A stretch of DNA of 64,000 nucleotides from positions 164,806 through 228,805 of the forward strand of contig SZWC01000034.1 in NCBI GenBank assembly GCA_023375785.1. Direction: 5' to 3'. This DNA comes from Penium margaritaceum. Lineage: Eukaryota > Streptophyta > Zygnematophyceae > Desmidiales > Peniaceae. The notes beneath the pieces were generated by a model. The model had not been told where the DNA came from and did not search any database. It saw nothing but the letters and a program-made list of their open reading frames with translations. Made by a program: the position numbers and the translations under genes. Within the stretch, counting starts at the first letter, position 1. Every line of letters starts with the position of its first letter. Below, piece by piece: positions 44,573 to 54,776 of this stretch.

Positions 44573-44619
44573 CTGATGCCCCCAACCCCCCCTTTTTCGA
44601 GACTGTGTCCCAGAGTCTC

Positions 44620-46485
44620 TCAGCGCGTTTTCTGCGTGAAATGCTTGCGGGGCTTGGGGCGACCCCGTTCCTGGCATGGCCGGCAGTACTTTTCCACCGT
44701 TCCTCCCCTCCGCTTGAGCTTCACCGCGCACTCGTCATGGACGAATAGCCGGCATCCTTCACACCGCGCTCCGATTGTGGGTACGCCGACAAAGTTCTTG
44801 CATGAGGAGCAATGTGGCGCGCGCTCGTACTTTTGGCAGCTTGAGCATCGGTAGATCAGTTTGCCTTCGCTGCTCCGCCCCACCTCCTTGGCGCAGGATT
44901 CGTGTGCAAGGCATCCGTAGTTCTCGCACCGGTAGACTGACCCCTCAAGCCGACCAAAGCAGTTGTCCCCTGTGCAGATGCGCTTGTTGGAGAACTTCCA
45001 TTCCATCCTCCACGACTTGTTGCAGCAGGTGCCGCAGGTCCAGATGCCCTCCTTCCCGCGCTTGCCACACCGCAGGTGGCACATGGTCCGGCACATGCCG
45101 CTGGGTTTGCCGGACTCGGTCAGCTCTGTTTCACACCCTTCGCAGAGTGGGGCCAAAGTTTCAGTGGCGTACGATAGTGAGGCCCCCTCTTCCATGATTT
45201 CCGCTCCCACACAACTTTGACACTGCCCTGCCCATACCGAGCTGCCCGTTACTAGGCAGCCTTGATGAGCCATCCGTCCACATTGGGTGCAGCGCTCCCC
45301 CGTGCGGACAGCCTTTATGCAGGTGGGGCAGTTTTCTGCGACAGGTGCGGGCGGATCCTGTTCTTCCTCATCCTCCGAATCCACCTCCTCTCCCTTTGCG
45401 ATGACGCGCGGCGGGTTCCGGATCCCGTGCTCACGCTCGATCTCTTGGCGGCACTTCCGACACTTCTCTGCTCCGCTCCGTTCTCCCTTTGCATTCCGCG
45501 GCTGCTCCATGCACTTGTCGCATATCCTTCGGTGGCATCCTTCACAGTCATGCTCCCGTCTGCCCCAGCGGTGCCCACATTGGGCACACTTCTAGCGTGC
45601 CTTTTCCTTTTGGGCTTGTTCCGCCGCTGCCATCCGACCTTCCTCTTGCCATTGTCGCATGGTGGCCCCCGTTGCCATGCGAGGTCCTTGCCGCGCCCTT
45701 GCTACCTCCTCTTCCTCCTCTTCTTCCTCCTCCTCATCGGGATCCCATCCCCCTCGCGCCTCTCCTCCCCCAGATCCTGAGCCGGCTCCGCCGCCTCCCT
45801 CCTTTTTCTGTTCTACCTCCTCCCCATTGCCTTCACTCATGCACCCCAGACAGGTGCGATTCCAACCAATGCAGCTCTTGGCCAGCCCCTGGTGCACGGG
45901 CTGGCCGCAGACGCGCCAGACGACTTTCAGGACCTTCTCCTCGGGCAGGTTTTATCCGCAGACTGCGCAGGGTCCCGTGTAGGCAGCCAGGGCACGGGGG
46001 CTCATGGTGACATTCTTCTGTGGGGCGTCGGTGACCCCTTGTGGGATCATTTCTCCGCTGCCCGTTTGTTGTGATCTTGACTGTTGCTGTTCTTGCTGCT
46101 CCTGTTGCTCCTGCTGCTCCTGCGGTGCTGGCTGCTCCGGGCCCCTCAATTCTTGCGCTTCTTGTTCTTGTACCGTACGTCCTTCTTCCACGTAGACCTC
46201 CTGCACGTCAGAGCCGTCCTTCGATTCCTTCGGAGGTTCCTGACTCCACACTTCCTCCTACTCCGACACCTGGGTCTCGCACTACTCCAGCGCCTCTTCT
46301 GCGCGCCACCCCCTCGATCCCTTGCACGCCTCCAGCGGAGAGAGTTCTCCACCCGTCCGAGGTATGTGTGTTTGCTAGGCCGGGGGTAGCAAGACAAACT
46401 CTGTCGCAAGGTAGCTCCATTTGCTGAATCCGTCTGGTCCTTCCAGCCACACTCGTCCCGAGTCCACCACGGCCACGCGGTACAC
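44620..46485 (-). pseudogene. Multi-zinc-finger C-terminal part, element D
   Basis: Continues the integrase frame. It has the C-terminal tail of integrase (VWLEGPDGF), then a Gln/Glu-rich region, the CAVCG pair, a poly-Glu run (about 45715-45745) and a long Cys-rich part that is open from 45510 to 44620 (296 codons). Modules follow the C4HC3 order, for example CPTC, CTQC, HQGC, CQSC, then CEGC, CRTMC, HLRC, CGTC, and three more pairs to CRPC near the end. C1/PHD-like treble-clef fingers are the best guess. A TAG replaces the Trp seen in C at LLPPAW (about 46376). Possible role in targeting integration or binding RNA; not shown. Confidence 0.65.
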
Positions 46486-47757
46486 TTACCGCGCCTCTTT
46501 TGCTTCACGCCATGCGCCTGGGAAGGGGCGGATGTACACCACGTTCCCTTCCTCAATCGCTCCGTGGTTGAGGCGTCGGTTGGCGGCATCACATCCGCGC
46601 CAAGCCGAGACTGAGGCTCGGAGTCGTGCCTCTGCCCTGACCACAGCGGTCTTCTGGCATTGCGCCCGGTACCACTCCTGTACTTCCTTATCCCTCGCCA
46701 GCTCCTCCTCCTTCTCTGAGCAGCCATCTTGCTGCTGCTCTGGGTCCAGCGGCAGTAGTAGTGGGGACTGCGGCATGCCAAGTGCCGCACGGCGAGGCTG
46801 CCCAAAGAGGAGGGCATGCGGTGAGACTGTGGTGGCACGGCTAGGGGTAATGTTGATGAAGTGGGCGGTCTTTTTGAGGGTCTCCCCCCAAACTTTGGCC
46901 TCCACGGTAGCCACTGCCCTCTCTAGAATCTCGTGTAGCCGCTTAACCTGACCCTGGGATTGAGGTCGGTATCGCCCAGAATGCACATGCTGCACTCCCC
47001 ACTCCGCGAGCTCCTCGCGGAACGCTCCTGCGAACTCGGTGCCGTTGTCACTGTGCACCACGCGACACCCTCCGAATTTGTAGAATACCTCCTCCAGGAT
47101 GAAGCGTGCCACGCGCTCAGAGGACCTGTCAGGAACGGCCCGGACCCACATATATTTGGTGAAGTGGTCCACTGCTGCAATCCAGTACCGCTCTCCTTGG
47201 GCGCGGCGAGGATGGGGTCCATGGAAGTCAACAATGATGCGGTCCAATGGCTCGCCAATGGGGGAAGGCATGAAGAGAGGCATGTCCCACGGCGTTACCC
47301 TACGGTGACGCTCACATGGCGCACAATGTTGCACCACGTCTTTCACAACCGCCAAGAGGTTTGGTATGTGCAGGATGGGGGTGAGGCGCTCCTTGAGTGC
47401 CTGGACGCCAGTGTGGTAGTATTGATGGTATGCTTTGACCAACGCTCGTTGCATGGTGGATAGGGACACCCACAAGACCTGTGGCTTGGTCCGCCACAAT
47501 CGGTCACCTTCCCATGCATACTGTTTGCAAGAGACGGCGAGATCATCCTTCTTCCTCCTGTCATATTCGACCCCCATCCGCGCCCCCAGGGCCTTGTACA
47601 CCTTGTCCGCCTCCACCTTCTGTTGTTCCTTGTTTGTGGTGCGGAGCAGGATGTGCACGGCTTGCCAGATCCTCCAGTCCTGCGTCTCGGCGGGCTTCTC
47701 CTTCACCACCTTTCCTGTGGCAGCTTCTCCTTGCTTCCTCTTCTTCTTCTTTTCCAA
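46486..47757 (-). pseudogene. Gypsy-like integrase with Lys in place of catalytic Glu, element D
   Basis: The longest clean frame of the window (423 codons). The first codon at 47757 is TTG inside a longer frame, so it is not a true start. HHCC zinc domain: His111, His115, Cys145, Cys148. Core: Asp177 (VDFHGP) and Asp237 (HSDNGTEF). The third acidic residue, expected 35 residues on at position 272, is Lys (QGQVKRLHE) where C and A1 have Glu, a single G-to-A change. The protein would be inactive as an integrase although the frame is intact. A C-terminal pattern GNVVYIRPF follows. The next stop (TAA at 46486) separates it from the zinc-finger part. Confidence 0.85.
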
Positions 47758-49323
47758 CGCCGGCAGCCCCTGGGCTCACCTCGCGTCTTGCTCTGCCTTC
47801 ATCGCCTCCAGGCGCCGTTGGCTCTTTTCGTCATAGACGGGAGGTTCCCTGTCCCAGCTGTTCGGGGTGGGGAAGATGCGCAGAATTCCTACCGCGCGGA
47901 GTTCCCCTTCGTCCCATTGGCTTCGTAGTCCCGTGTTGGGCACTGCTCCATGCCGTCCACCTCGTGCTCCGCAGACCTCACCTTCCTCTGGTTCTATCTT
48001 TTGTTCCGGTGCTGCCTCTGGGAGTCGCAACAGGCCCCGCCCCTTCATGATTGGCTGATCCTCGTCAGGTGGTGGTGACTCGCTGAGTTCGGAAATCACC
48101 ACCCCTCTTGTCTTCTGTTTTGCCATGGTCACCGCGGCGCCTTCTTCAATCCCCTGGTTGTGTTGTGATGCGGCGCCCGCGCCTCCCAGGAGGGGTTGGA
48201 GTTGGGTCGGAACCAATCCGACAGGCATTGGGACGTTGCGGGATACTGCCAAGATCAACTCCATTGCTTTGGCGACGCTCCGCTGGATCTGCGCGAGGTG
48301 CTCCACGTCAACTGGCTTGTGGATTTCTGTATTGGTTCGGAATTGTTTGCTGCGCTTGGCGGGGGTGATAGTGGTGGAGCTGTCTTCGATGGTCTGCTTC
48401 CCTTTATCTTTGCGGTGGGATGTTGGTGTAGTATCCGCGGACGACGCCTGTTTCTTCGCAGCGGAGTCCTTCTGTGGCTCAGCCTCCCGGCTGACTGACG
48501 CTGCGAGAGGTGGAGCCGCTTGCTTTCCGGGACCCACGGATGCTGTAGCCCTTCTGGCTGCGCGCTGGAGCTTGGCCCTTCTGTCGAGTAGAGCAGGGAA
48601 CAGAGTCAATTGTGAGATGTTCTTCCACACTTCCCTTCTGGCTATCGCCGCCCTGGCGTATGCCAGCGCGTCCTCGGCCCGTCCTCCACTTTCCACCCAC
48701 GCCCCTTCCTGCTGATCTGCCGCTTGCACCCCTGCCGCTTATTCTGCCACGGTTGCCGCTTCCCCTACATCCGCTACCTCAGCCTCCAGGGAAGTTTTTG
48801 CCTCTTATCCTGCCATGCCTTCCATTCCTGCCTCGCGTTCCGCAGTCGCGATCACAGCTTCCACCACAACCTCTACTTCTTGTGCCGCCTTTTGCTCTGC
48901 TGCCGCTTCCGCCTTCCGCCTCCGTTCTTTTGCCATCTTGTGCCAAAGTGTACGCAGCCGCTCCCTCATGCTTGTGAGATCGGGGGAGTCGCGGAGGTAC
49001 TCCTGCGCCTCTTCAGTTTCAATGTGGGTACGGTTCTCCTCCTCCCGACACACGTTGATTGCTTCTTGAGTCCAGTGACGTACTGCTTCTTCTTATAGTG
49101 CTGGGTGTTTTCCCTAGAGGGATTTCCATAACCCTTCGGCTACCGCGGTCACGGCTCGTTGGCGCATAGCGCTGTCTTGAGTCAGCTGCCAGGCGTTGGC
49201 GATTGCGGCGAACCAATGCTCATGATGCTGCTCTGCTGCAGAGACGGCTGCCAGCTCCGCTGCCGTGTATTGCAGTCCCCACCTGCGGGAGGTGTGTCCA
49301 AAGAGATAGCCCCATCTCAAGAG
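47758..49323 (-). pseudogene. Alpha-helical Gag-like middle part, element D
   Basis: Three open pieces of the same frame (49320-49114, 49053-48805 and 48729-47776). The second is a charged coiled-coil stretch (MRERLRTLWHKMAKERRRK and following). The third has an Ala/Arg-rich helix, a Ser/Thr/Lys-rich linker and a conserved block (QWDEGELRAVGILRIFPTP, WDREPPVYDE) also present in C. Not recognised as a known family. Its place before integrase suggests a structural polyprotein part. The TGA at 47776 lies at an expected Arg codon (CGA to TGA). Confidence 0.55.
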
Positions 49324-50427
49324 TTATGCCGTTGTCTTGCGGTCTGGTACTTCCATCGTTCCTACCGGCGTGCGGGCGGCGTGGTATATAGTGAGTGCCC
49401 TGGCACGCTCCTGGAGCAGGTGTACATAGCGGCGTATGGGATCCGCGGACTGGTCACGGCGGACCAGGAGCCACCATTCGCGGGCAGCATCCACGTTATG
49501 GTCAGGTTGTACCGTGTCTAGGAGCGTTGCCACACCTGCCATGGCCTGCGTTGGGTGCAGGTTCAGGAGGTCGCGGAGCACCGAAAGGAGACGCTCGGCC
49601 CCCGCTGTCTCCGGTAGCTGCACCTGTCGTGCTCGCGGCCCCAAAGCAAGGGCAGTCTTGGCCGCTCCCTTCAGGGCCACTTGCCAGGCGGGGTTGAAGA
49701 AAGAGTCCCCTAAGCTTGCGCGGACTACCTCCGGGAGTTCATTGGGCAGATGCATGACGACGCTGCTCACCACGTCCAGCAAGTGGTCGGCCTTGGGGTG
49801 ATCTCCACCGTCCCCAGAGCTTTCCTCCAGACGTGTCTGTGCGCCCTCCATGATCGTACCGGCGCTGAGCAGGGGTTGTGGAATTCCGCGTGAGGCTGGT
49901 GGAGAGGAGTGCGCGGTTGGTGCAGAAGGGCCGGGCGGTGGCGGTGCTCCTGCGGGTGTCGCTGCCACCGGGGACGCAGCAGGGCCTAATGGCGGAGGCG
50001 TCCTGGGTGATGCTGCTGCTACTGCTGCGGCAGGGCTTGGTACCGGGAGTGCCCCAGGGGATGCCGCTACGTTTGGTGCCACGGAATGATCTGGTGCCGG
50101 AGGGCCTCTAGGTAATGCTGCTGCCGCGGAAGGGCCTGGTGCCGGCGGGGCTTCAGATGTCGTCGCCACTGCCGGTGCCGCGGAAGGAACTGGGGCCGGA
50201 GGGGCTCCAGGTGATGCTACTGCCGCCGCGGAAGGCGCTGGTGCCGGAGGTGCCCGAGGTGATGCCGCGAAAACCGCGGAAGAGCCTGATGCTGGGGGTG
50301 CTCCTGGAGTTACACCGGGTGAGGCTGCTACGGCTGGTGACGCGGACCGTCTTGCGCCAGTTGTGACGTGGCCCGTGGACTGTCGTCGGAAAGTCCGTCT
50401 CGTGGCACGCTCACCCCCCCCCCCCAT
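49324..50427 (-). pseudogene. Pro/Ala-rich protein with conserved-looking helical C-terminus, element D
   Basis: An open frame of 367 codons. The first about 180 residues are low-complexity Pro/Ala/Ser repeats of the type GAPPAPGPSAA. The rest is helical (DVVSSVVMHLPNELPEVV, then LLSVLRDLLNLHPTQAMAG) and may be a capsid-like domain; I cannot assign it. The frame begins in a poly-G run at the assembly gap, so the true start is unknown and may lie across the gap in the copy A3 protease frame. It ends at a TAA before LLRWGYLFG, which continues the same frame. Confidence 0.5.
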
Positions 50428-50528
50428 NNNNNNNNNNNNNNNNNNNNNNNNNNNNNNNNNNNNNNNNNNNNNNNNNNNNNNNNNNNNNNNNNNNNNNNNN
50501 NNNNNNNNNNNNNNNNNNNNNNNNNNNN
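50428..50528. other. Assembly gap (101 N) between poly-C runs
   Basis: The left flank ends in twelve C followed by AT; the right flank begins with twelve C followed by ATT. The two ends may overlap, so the real gap may be near zero. It separates element D from copy A3, both on the minus strand. Confidence 0.9.
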
Positions 50529-50637
50529 CCCCCCCCCCCCATTCGAAGGCGCGGACCCCGCGCCGAAAGGGCGAGCCATCGCGGATAATGTGCCGCGGGT
50601 GGCACTGGAATTGCGAGTGACACGTCGGGTGAACTGA

Positions 50638-51059
50638 GTGCCAGGGGCAGATGGCACGAGAACCATGGGAGAAAGCACGGAGAGTAGTCGAGCCGAAGTG
50701 AAGAGCAGGGTGAACGATCGAATGCCGGCAGCAGAAATGAGACTGAGAGTGCCCGCTCCGAGCAATATATCCGCCTGGCGCGGCGCGAGCCAGTCGGCCG
50801 CCAGGAGCATGTCGTATGTGCGGACGTCACATACCTGGACGGTGTGCCGTGCATGCACATTGGCGACCTGGATGGGTAGGGCCTCAATCTGTCCAATAGG
50901 TGCATCGATGGCTCCGGTTGAGATGGAGAAGCGGAGCCGAGTAGGTACAATGAGATGGTTGAGACGTATGATGCAGGCCATCCGCAGCGCGATGGTAGTA
51001 TGGGTGGCGCCTGTGTCCACAATGGCCACGAACTTGCGGCCACATACCCAGACATAGCA
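50638..51059 (-). pseudogene. Retropepsin-type protease, copy A3
   Basis: The intact active-site motif AIVDTGATHTT lies at about 51027-50995, followed by the later block VQVCDVRTYDMLLAADWL (about 50840-50790). The order matches a clan AA aspartic protease that acts as a dimer to cut the polyprotein. It is open from 51029 to the gap. An in-frame stop near 51060 separates it from the upstream Gag-like part (YVWVCGRKF precedes the motif, as in A1/A2). Confidence 0.8.
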
Positions 51060-51975
51060 TCATGCCACGTGGACCTCGTCCGGTGTTGGTGGACCGGGGA
51101 CCAACGGGGCAGGGGCCCATGTGCATGGCGCACGGGAGGCATCCTCTCGGACGCAGGAGTCTGCTGTGATGATTGCATGGGCCACCATGAGGACACCTAT
51201 ATCACGGGTGAGGGTGCAAGAGAGGCGGATGCCGACGGGGGAGAGAGAGGGGTTGTAAGAGGAAAAGAGTGTCTGGAGTCGTTCCGCATACGCGGGGGAA
51301 TGAAGGAAGAAGTCGACCAGGGAGAGGGAGTGGCGCATGTCGAGAAGAGGGGAGGCAGAGGGTGGAGGGGACATCATAGGGGAAGCGATGGCAACCAGCG
51401 CAGCCGTGGGAGTCTGGCGGGATGGTGGCCGAGAACAGCGAGGAGGAATGTGTGCTGCGACATCCTCCAACGTCCAACCGCGGATGGTAGGGTTGAAGCG
51501 GCAGGCAAGCTGAAGGCCAATGGTAGGGAGAGCAGGAAGGGTCTCTGCAGCGCCCGAGCCCTCGGCAGGCTCCAGCTTGGACAGGAGTTGATACGCGACC
51601 GCAGATTCTTCTTCCGTGAATTCGTCGGGTTTCCCTTGGTCGTTGTCCCATCGCCTCCAAGTTCCTGTCTGCTCATGGTGGAGACACACCGCTGTCCGAG
51701 GCTGGCCTATGAGGATGAATGGTTGGGCGAGAGGGGAATTTCCGAGGACGGAAGGTGACGGGTTGATGCAGGGCGTGTAAAGCCTGCATTGAAGGGTGAT
51801 CCAACGATACATCATCTTCCTCTGCCTGGTGGTCCTGGGCAACATCCATGTCTGCACAATTGCTGTCATGGGTGACAGAGGGCGCATGTGAGGACGCCCT
51901 TCGGGTGGAGAACTCGAGGCGCCGTGGTGCGTCCTGCGTTGGCGTCATGTCCACTGCTTCGTAAACGGTCCTTCC
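51060..51975 (-). pseudogene. Gag-like segment without zinc knuckle, copy A3
   Basis: The part next to element E (51975-51673) matches the Pro-rich N-terminal Gag of A2 (block DAPRRLEFSTRRASS and DHPSMQALHALHQPV). After frame changes, the open part 51640-51060 encodes EESAVAYQLLSKLEP and a segment resembling A1 5940-6180. No CCHC knuckle or capsid core like that of A1/A2 is seen. Confidence 0.65.
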
Positions 51976-53138
51976 TGTCAGAAGAATAACCACTTCCCAC
52001 AAGACATCAGCCAAATGCCCCATCTTGGAGTTTCCTCATCCACCCAACCCTTCTGAGATTAAACCAACTAGCGGGTTGGCTCATATCCGCTCGCCGATAT
52101 TACAAGGCTCGCACAACGGAACTGGCGCCAAGAATCAGCCTTGGCAGTCGAATCTTTGGCTCGGGACAACCAATCAATAGCTCAACGAGTGGAAGCGCGT
52201 ACCCCAAACGACGGCGGAGAAACGATCAAACAGCAAGTCCCGCCAAGGCGCCTTGGTCCACACAAGAAGACAAATGATGAACGGGAGTACTTCCCGCCAC
52301 CACAAAGCAAAAGCACCAGCAAGGAAACACTAGCAGCACCACCAATGTCAAGATTCGGCAACAGCATCCGCAGCCGCAAACCGGCTGCGGTGTCACAGGT
52401 CGCACCGCCCGCCCTACTGCACGAGCTCTAGGTTTCTCCCCACTGCTAGGATAGCTGGTTTCATCCTAGGACTAGTCCTATATATGTACTGTCACTTGCT
52501 AAGTATGAACTAACCAACTTCATCCGTTCATGATGTCTCTCTCTTCCGGCCCGGGCCCTAGTCCTGCCCCCACTCGGCTCGCCCTTGCGGCCTTCCACTG
52601 TGCATCACAGCTGTACATCATTCTGAACATCCTCCTTGCCTTTAATACTCATGCCACCCCTGATGTATCAAGGCACTCTGGTCCGGTCGACCTGCCGGCC
52701 CGCGCATCTGCGCTGCGGTAAGCTGAACGCACCAACCTTTGTGCTGACACCCTGGAGGTATGGAATCACCCTAATCATCGTCACGGTCTCGGCCCGCGTG
52801 TCTACACTCCGGCCCAAGACCTCAACGCTTCTTTCTTCAGTCGGTCTGCACTTTGTCGCTACGGCCCCCATGCTTTGTTGGCCCGCGCCTCGGCGCTGCG
52901 GCCTGTTAGCCCGCGCCTCGGCTCTGCCCCCAACCTTCCACTTTCAGATTGTTCACCTGCCCTTGTACTAATCTATCTCTCCGTCAGCGCTTGTGCACAT
53001 GCACCGCGCCCACTCATGCTTCTGCCATGTCTTAACGCACTGCGCTCGTCTCCCGGACCACGCCCAGACTTGTCCACATCCGGCTCCTCGTGCTCAGCCG
53101 CAAGTAATAATTCCTACATTGCTAACCATTTCCTGAAA
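51976..53138 (+). repeat. 5' LTR of element E
   Basis: 1,163 bp, starting TGTCAGAAGAATAACC and ending TTTCCTGAAA, where the 3' LTR has CCTGACA, so the terminal CA has mutated. TATA-like CTATATATG at 52478-52486. Compared by eye, the first 180 bp differ from the 3' LTR at about six positions. Confidence 0.93.
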
Positions 53139-53150
53139 TGGTATCAGAGC
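53139..53150 (+). promoter_or_regulatory. Primer-binding site, initiator Met tRNA
   Basis: TGGTATCAGAGC directly after the 5' LTR of E. Confidence 0.95.
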
Positions 53151-54776
53151 AGGAAGAGCCTTCGACCTGATCTGCCCTACCACTGCTGCATCACAGCCTG
53201 TCAAACGCAAAAAACGCCATCCCAAAGCGTGCAACTAATTATTTCTCTCAAGGAAGCAGAAAGCAACATCAACCGCGCAACACCATAAGTACAACATCCT
53301 CCCATGTCCATCATGCCTCTCTGGTCACATTGTTTCACACCTTCAGAGTCGTCACTGCAGCAGCAAATACCAGCATCAGCACCGTCACCAGCACCAGCAG
53401 TTCCCTCCTTGTGGCGCGGCGGCCTTGTCTGCACATATGTCCACTCCTAATCCTTTGAACACAGTCCCCATCCACCAACAAGCTTAGCAATTATCAGCAA
53501 CCCTCTGGCTAAGCGCAGTTTGGAAAATATCCTACATCCCATGAAGCTGCGACAACAGATACAGCATCATGCACTCCAGCATCATCCCTTCCCGTCACTC
53601 CCGCAATGCGACAGCACTACCTGTCCCCTTGCCTGCGTCTGTCCTCCCTTTAGTATCAACACTAGCATAACACACCGAACGCCAGATCATCTCCTCTGCT
53701 GATCATCAGCGACAACCATCGTTAACAGCAACAAACTCATCTCCGCATCGTCACCTGAGTCCTTGATCCTACCCTTGTTGCATGCCTGCCGTCCCAATTC
53801 CAGCACAACAACATCCAACAACTGCACCTTCTGGGTTGAAATACAAACAGACGAATTCCCCCTCTGTCTCAAGCACCACAACACCATTCCACCGCCTATA
53901 TGCTCCTGTCACGGCCATTCCACTCAGACTACTCATCCTCGACTTCATCTTCTGGTACCTACTCCTCAAGTGCCTACTGAGCTACATTCCTCCACCCGTT
54001 TTCACTGGGCTTCATCATCTCTACCTCTCCCTGAGCCACTCACTCATCCAGATCTTTGTTCACCTCCAAGACCATCTGTCTCCACCTAGCATTCCCCAAC
54101 AGACAACACCACTACCCTCAAGTTCCTCACCTGAAGTACCATCGACAGCAACATTCATCAGTTGGTCATCATCCTCTCAACATCTTCCACACTACCCTGA
54201 CCCTCCCGGCTTTCTCCTTTGACCTCTTTATGGACCCACCAGAATCCCATCAAAGAAATATCCTACAACCTCGACAGTTCGCAGCCTCACATCGTCAACA
54301 TTGTCCTTCCCTGGCACATGCTCTTCATTTCCAACACCAGCACCACCAGCCTGAAATACATCAACTCCTACTGTGATTACCTCCTCCCCAAACCCACATC
54401 GTTCAGCCACACCAAACAACGACTCGCAAGCCTCCTCTGTGCCCGTTCCCAGCCTCTTTACTGAACCTCCATGGCCACTCATTTCCTGCTCAAAAGACCA
54501 ACCCAGAACACCAACAACAGCCATGGACAAACTTCTGCTCCCTATTCATCTACGTGAGAGCACCATACAGGTTCCCCTCACTACATCGTTCTTCGTGAAG
54601 AAAGGCACGCTCACCACCTTACCGCTTTCCCACTTCCTCCACAGGCCAGTTACATCTCCGCAGTACAACACTGTTCCTCTTCCCTCTTGCTTCCCCCTTA
54701 CCATGTGGCAACACTGCTTCACCCCTCATTCCACTCTTTCCTCTACACGATATTGTCTTATGGTCGTGAGGGGGGC
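53151..54776 (+). other. Non-coding interior of element E
   Basis: Pyrimidine- and CA-rich, with short low-complexity open frames only (for example 53782-54222, 54373-54981). No Gag, protease, integrase or RT motif on either strand. Ends in GAGGGGGGC, the polypurine tract, right before the 3' LTR. Confidence 0.75.

Larger units (their letters stand above)
42868..50427 (-). mobile_element. Element D: RT-less coiled coil-integrase-zinc-finger element
   Basis: On the minus strand, one reading frame runs from 50427 to 44620 (about 1,940 codons). It is broken only by stop codons (at 49324, 49093, 48805, 47776, 46486, 45952, 45592 and a few more), with no visible frameshift. Order: Pro/Ala-rich part, alpha-helical parts, integrase, zinc fingers, polypurine tract (44573-44598), LTR-like end (42868-44572). 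No RT motif (YVDD, LDLxxxF, FGL) is seen anywhere in it. The right edge is an assembly gap. Confidence 0.75.

Noticed and set aside
42868-44585. Treating the two TGATGCCCCCAA words as terminal inverted repeats of a DNA transposon
   Set aside because: They are in direct, not inverted, orientation, and the inner one lies at a purine-tract/LTR-like boundary. I keep the LTR reading, with the transposon option open until a second end is found.
44620-45510. Host gene for a PHD-finger protein
   Set aside because: The same Cys-rich part follows integrase in the same frame in element C and in D, so it belongs to the mobile element.
45289-46010. Leu/Pro/Ser-rich plus-strand ORFs suggesting membrane proteins
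   Set aside because: They are the complement of the poly-Glu and Cys-rich part of D; runs of Ser and Leu come from the complement of GAG/GAA and CAG repeats.
46960-48715. Plus-strand ORFs over element D (for example 46960-47463 and 48125-48715)
   Set aside because: Antisense to the continuous minus-strand polyprotein frame; Leu/Pro/Ser/Arg-rich as expected for shadows of GC-rich coding sequence.
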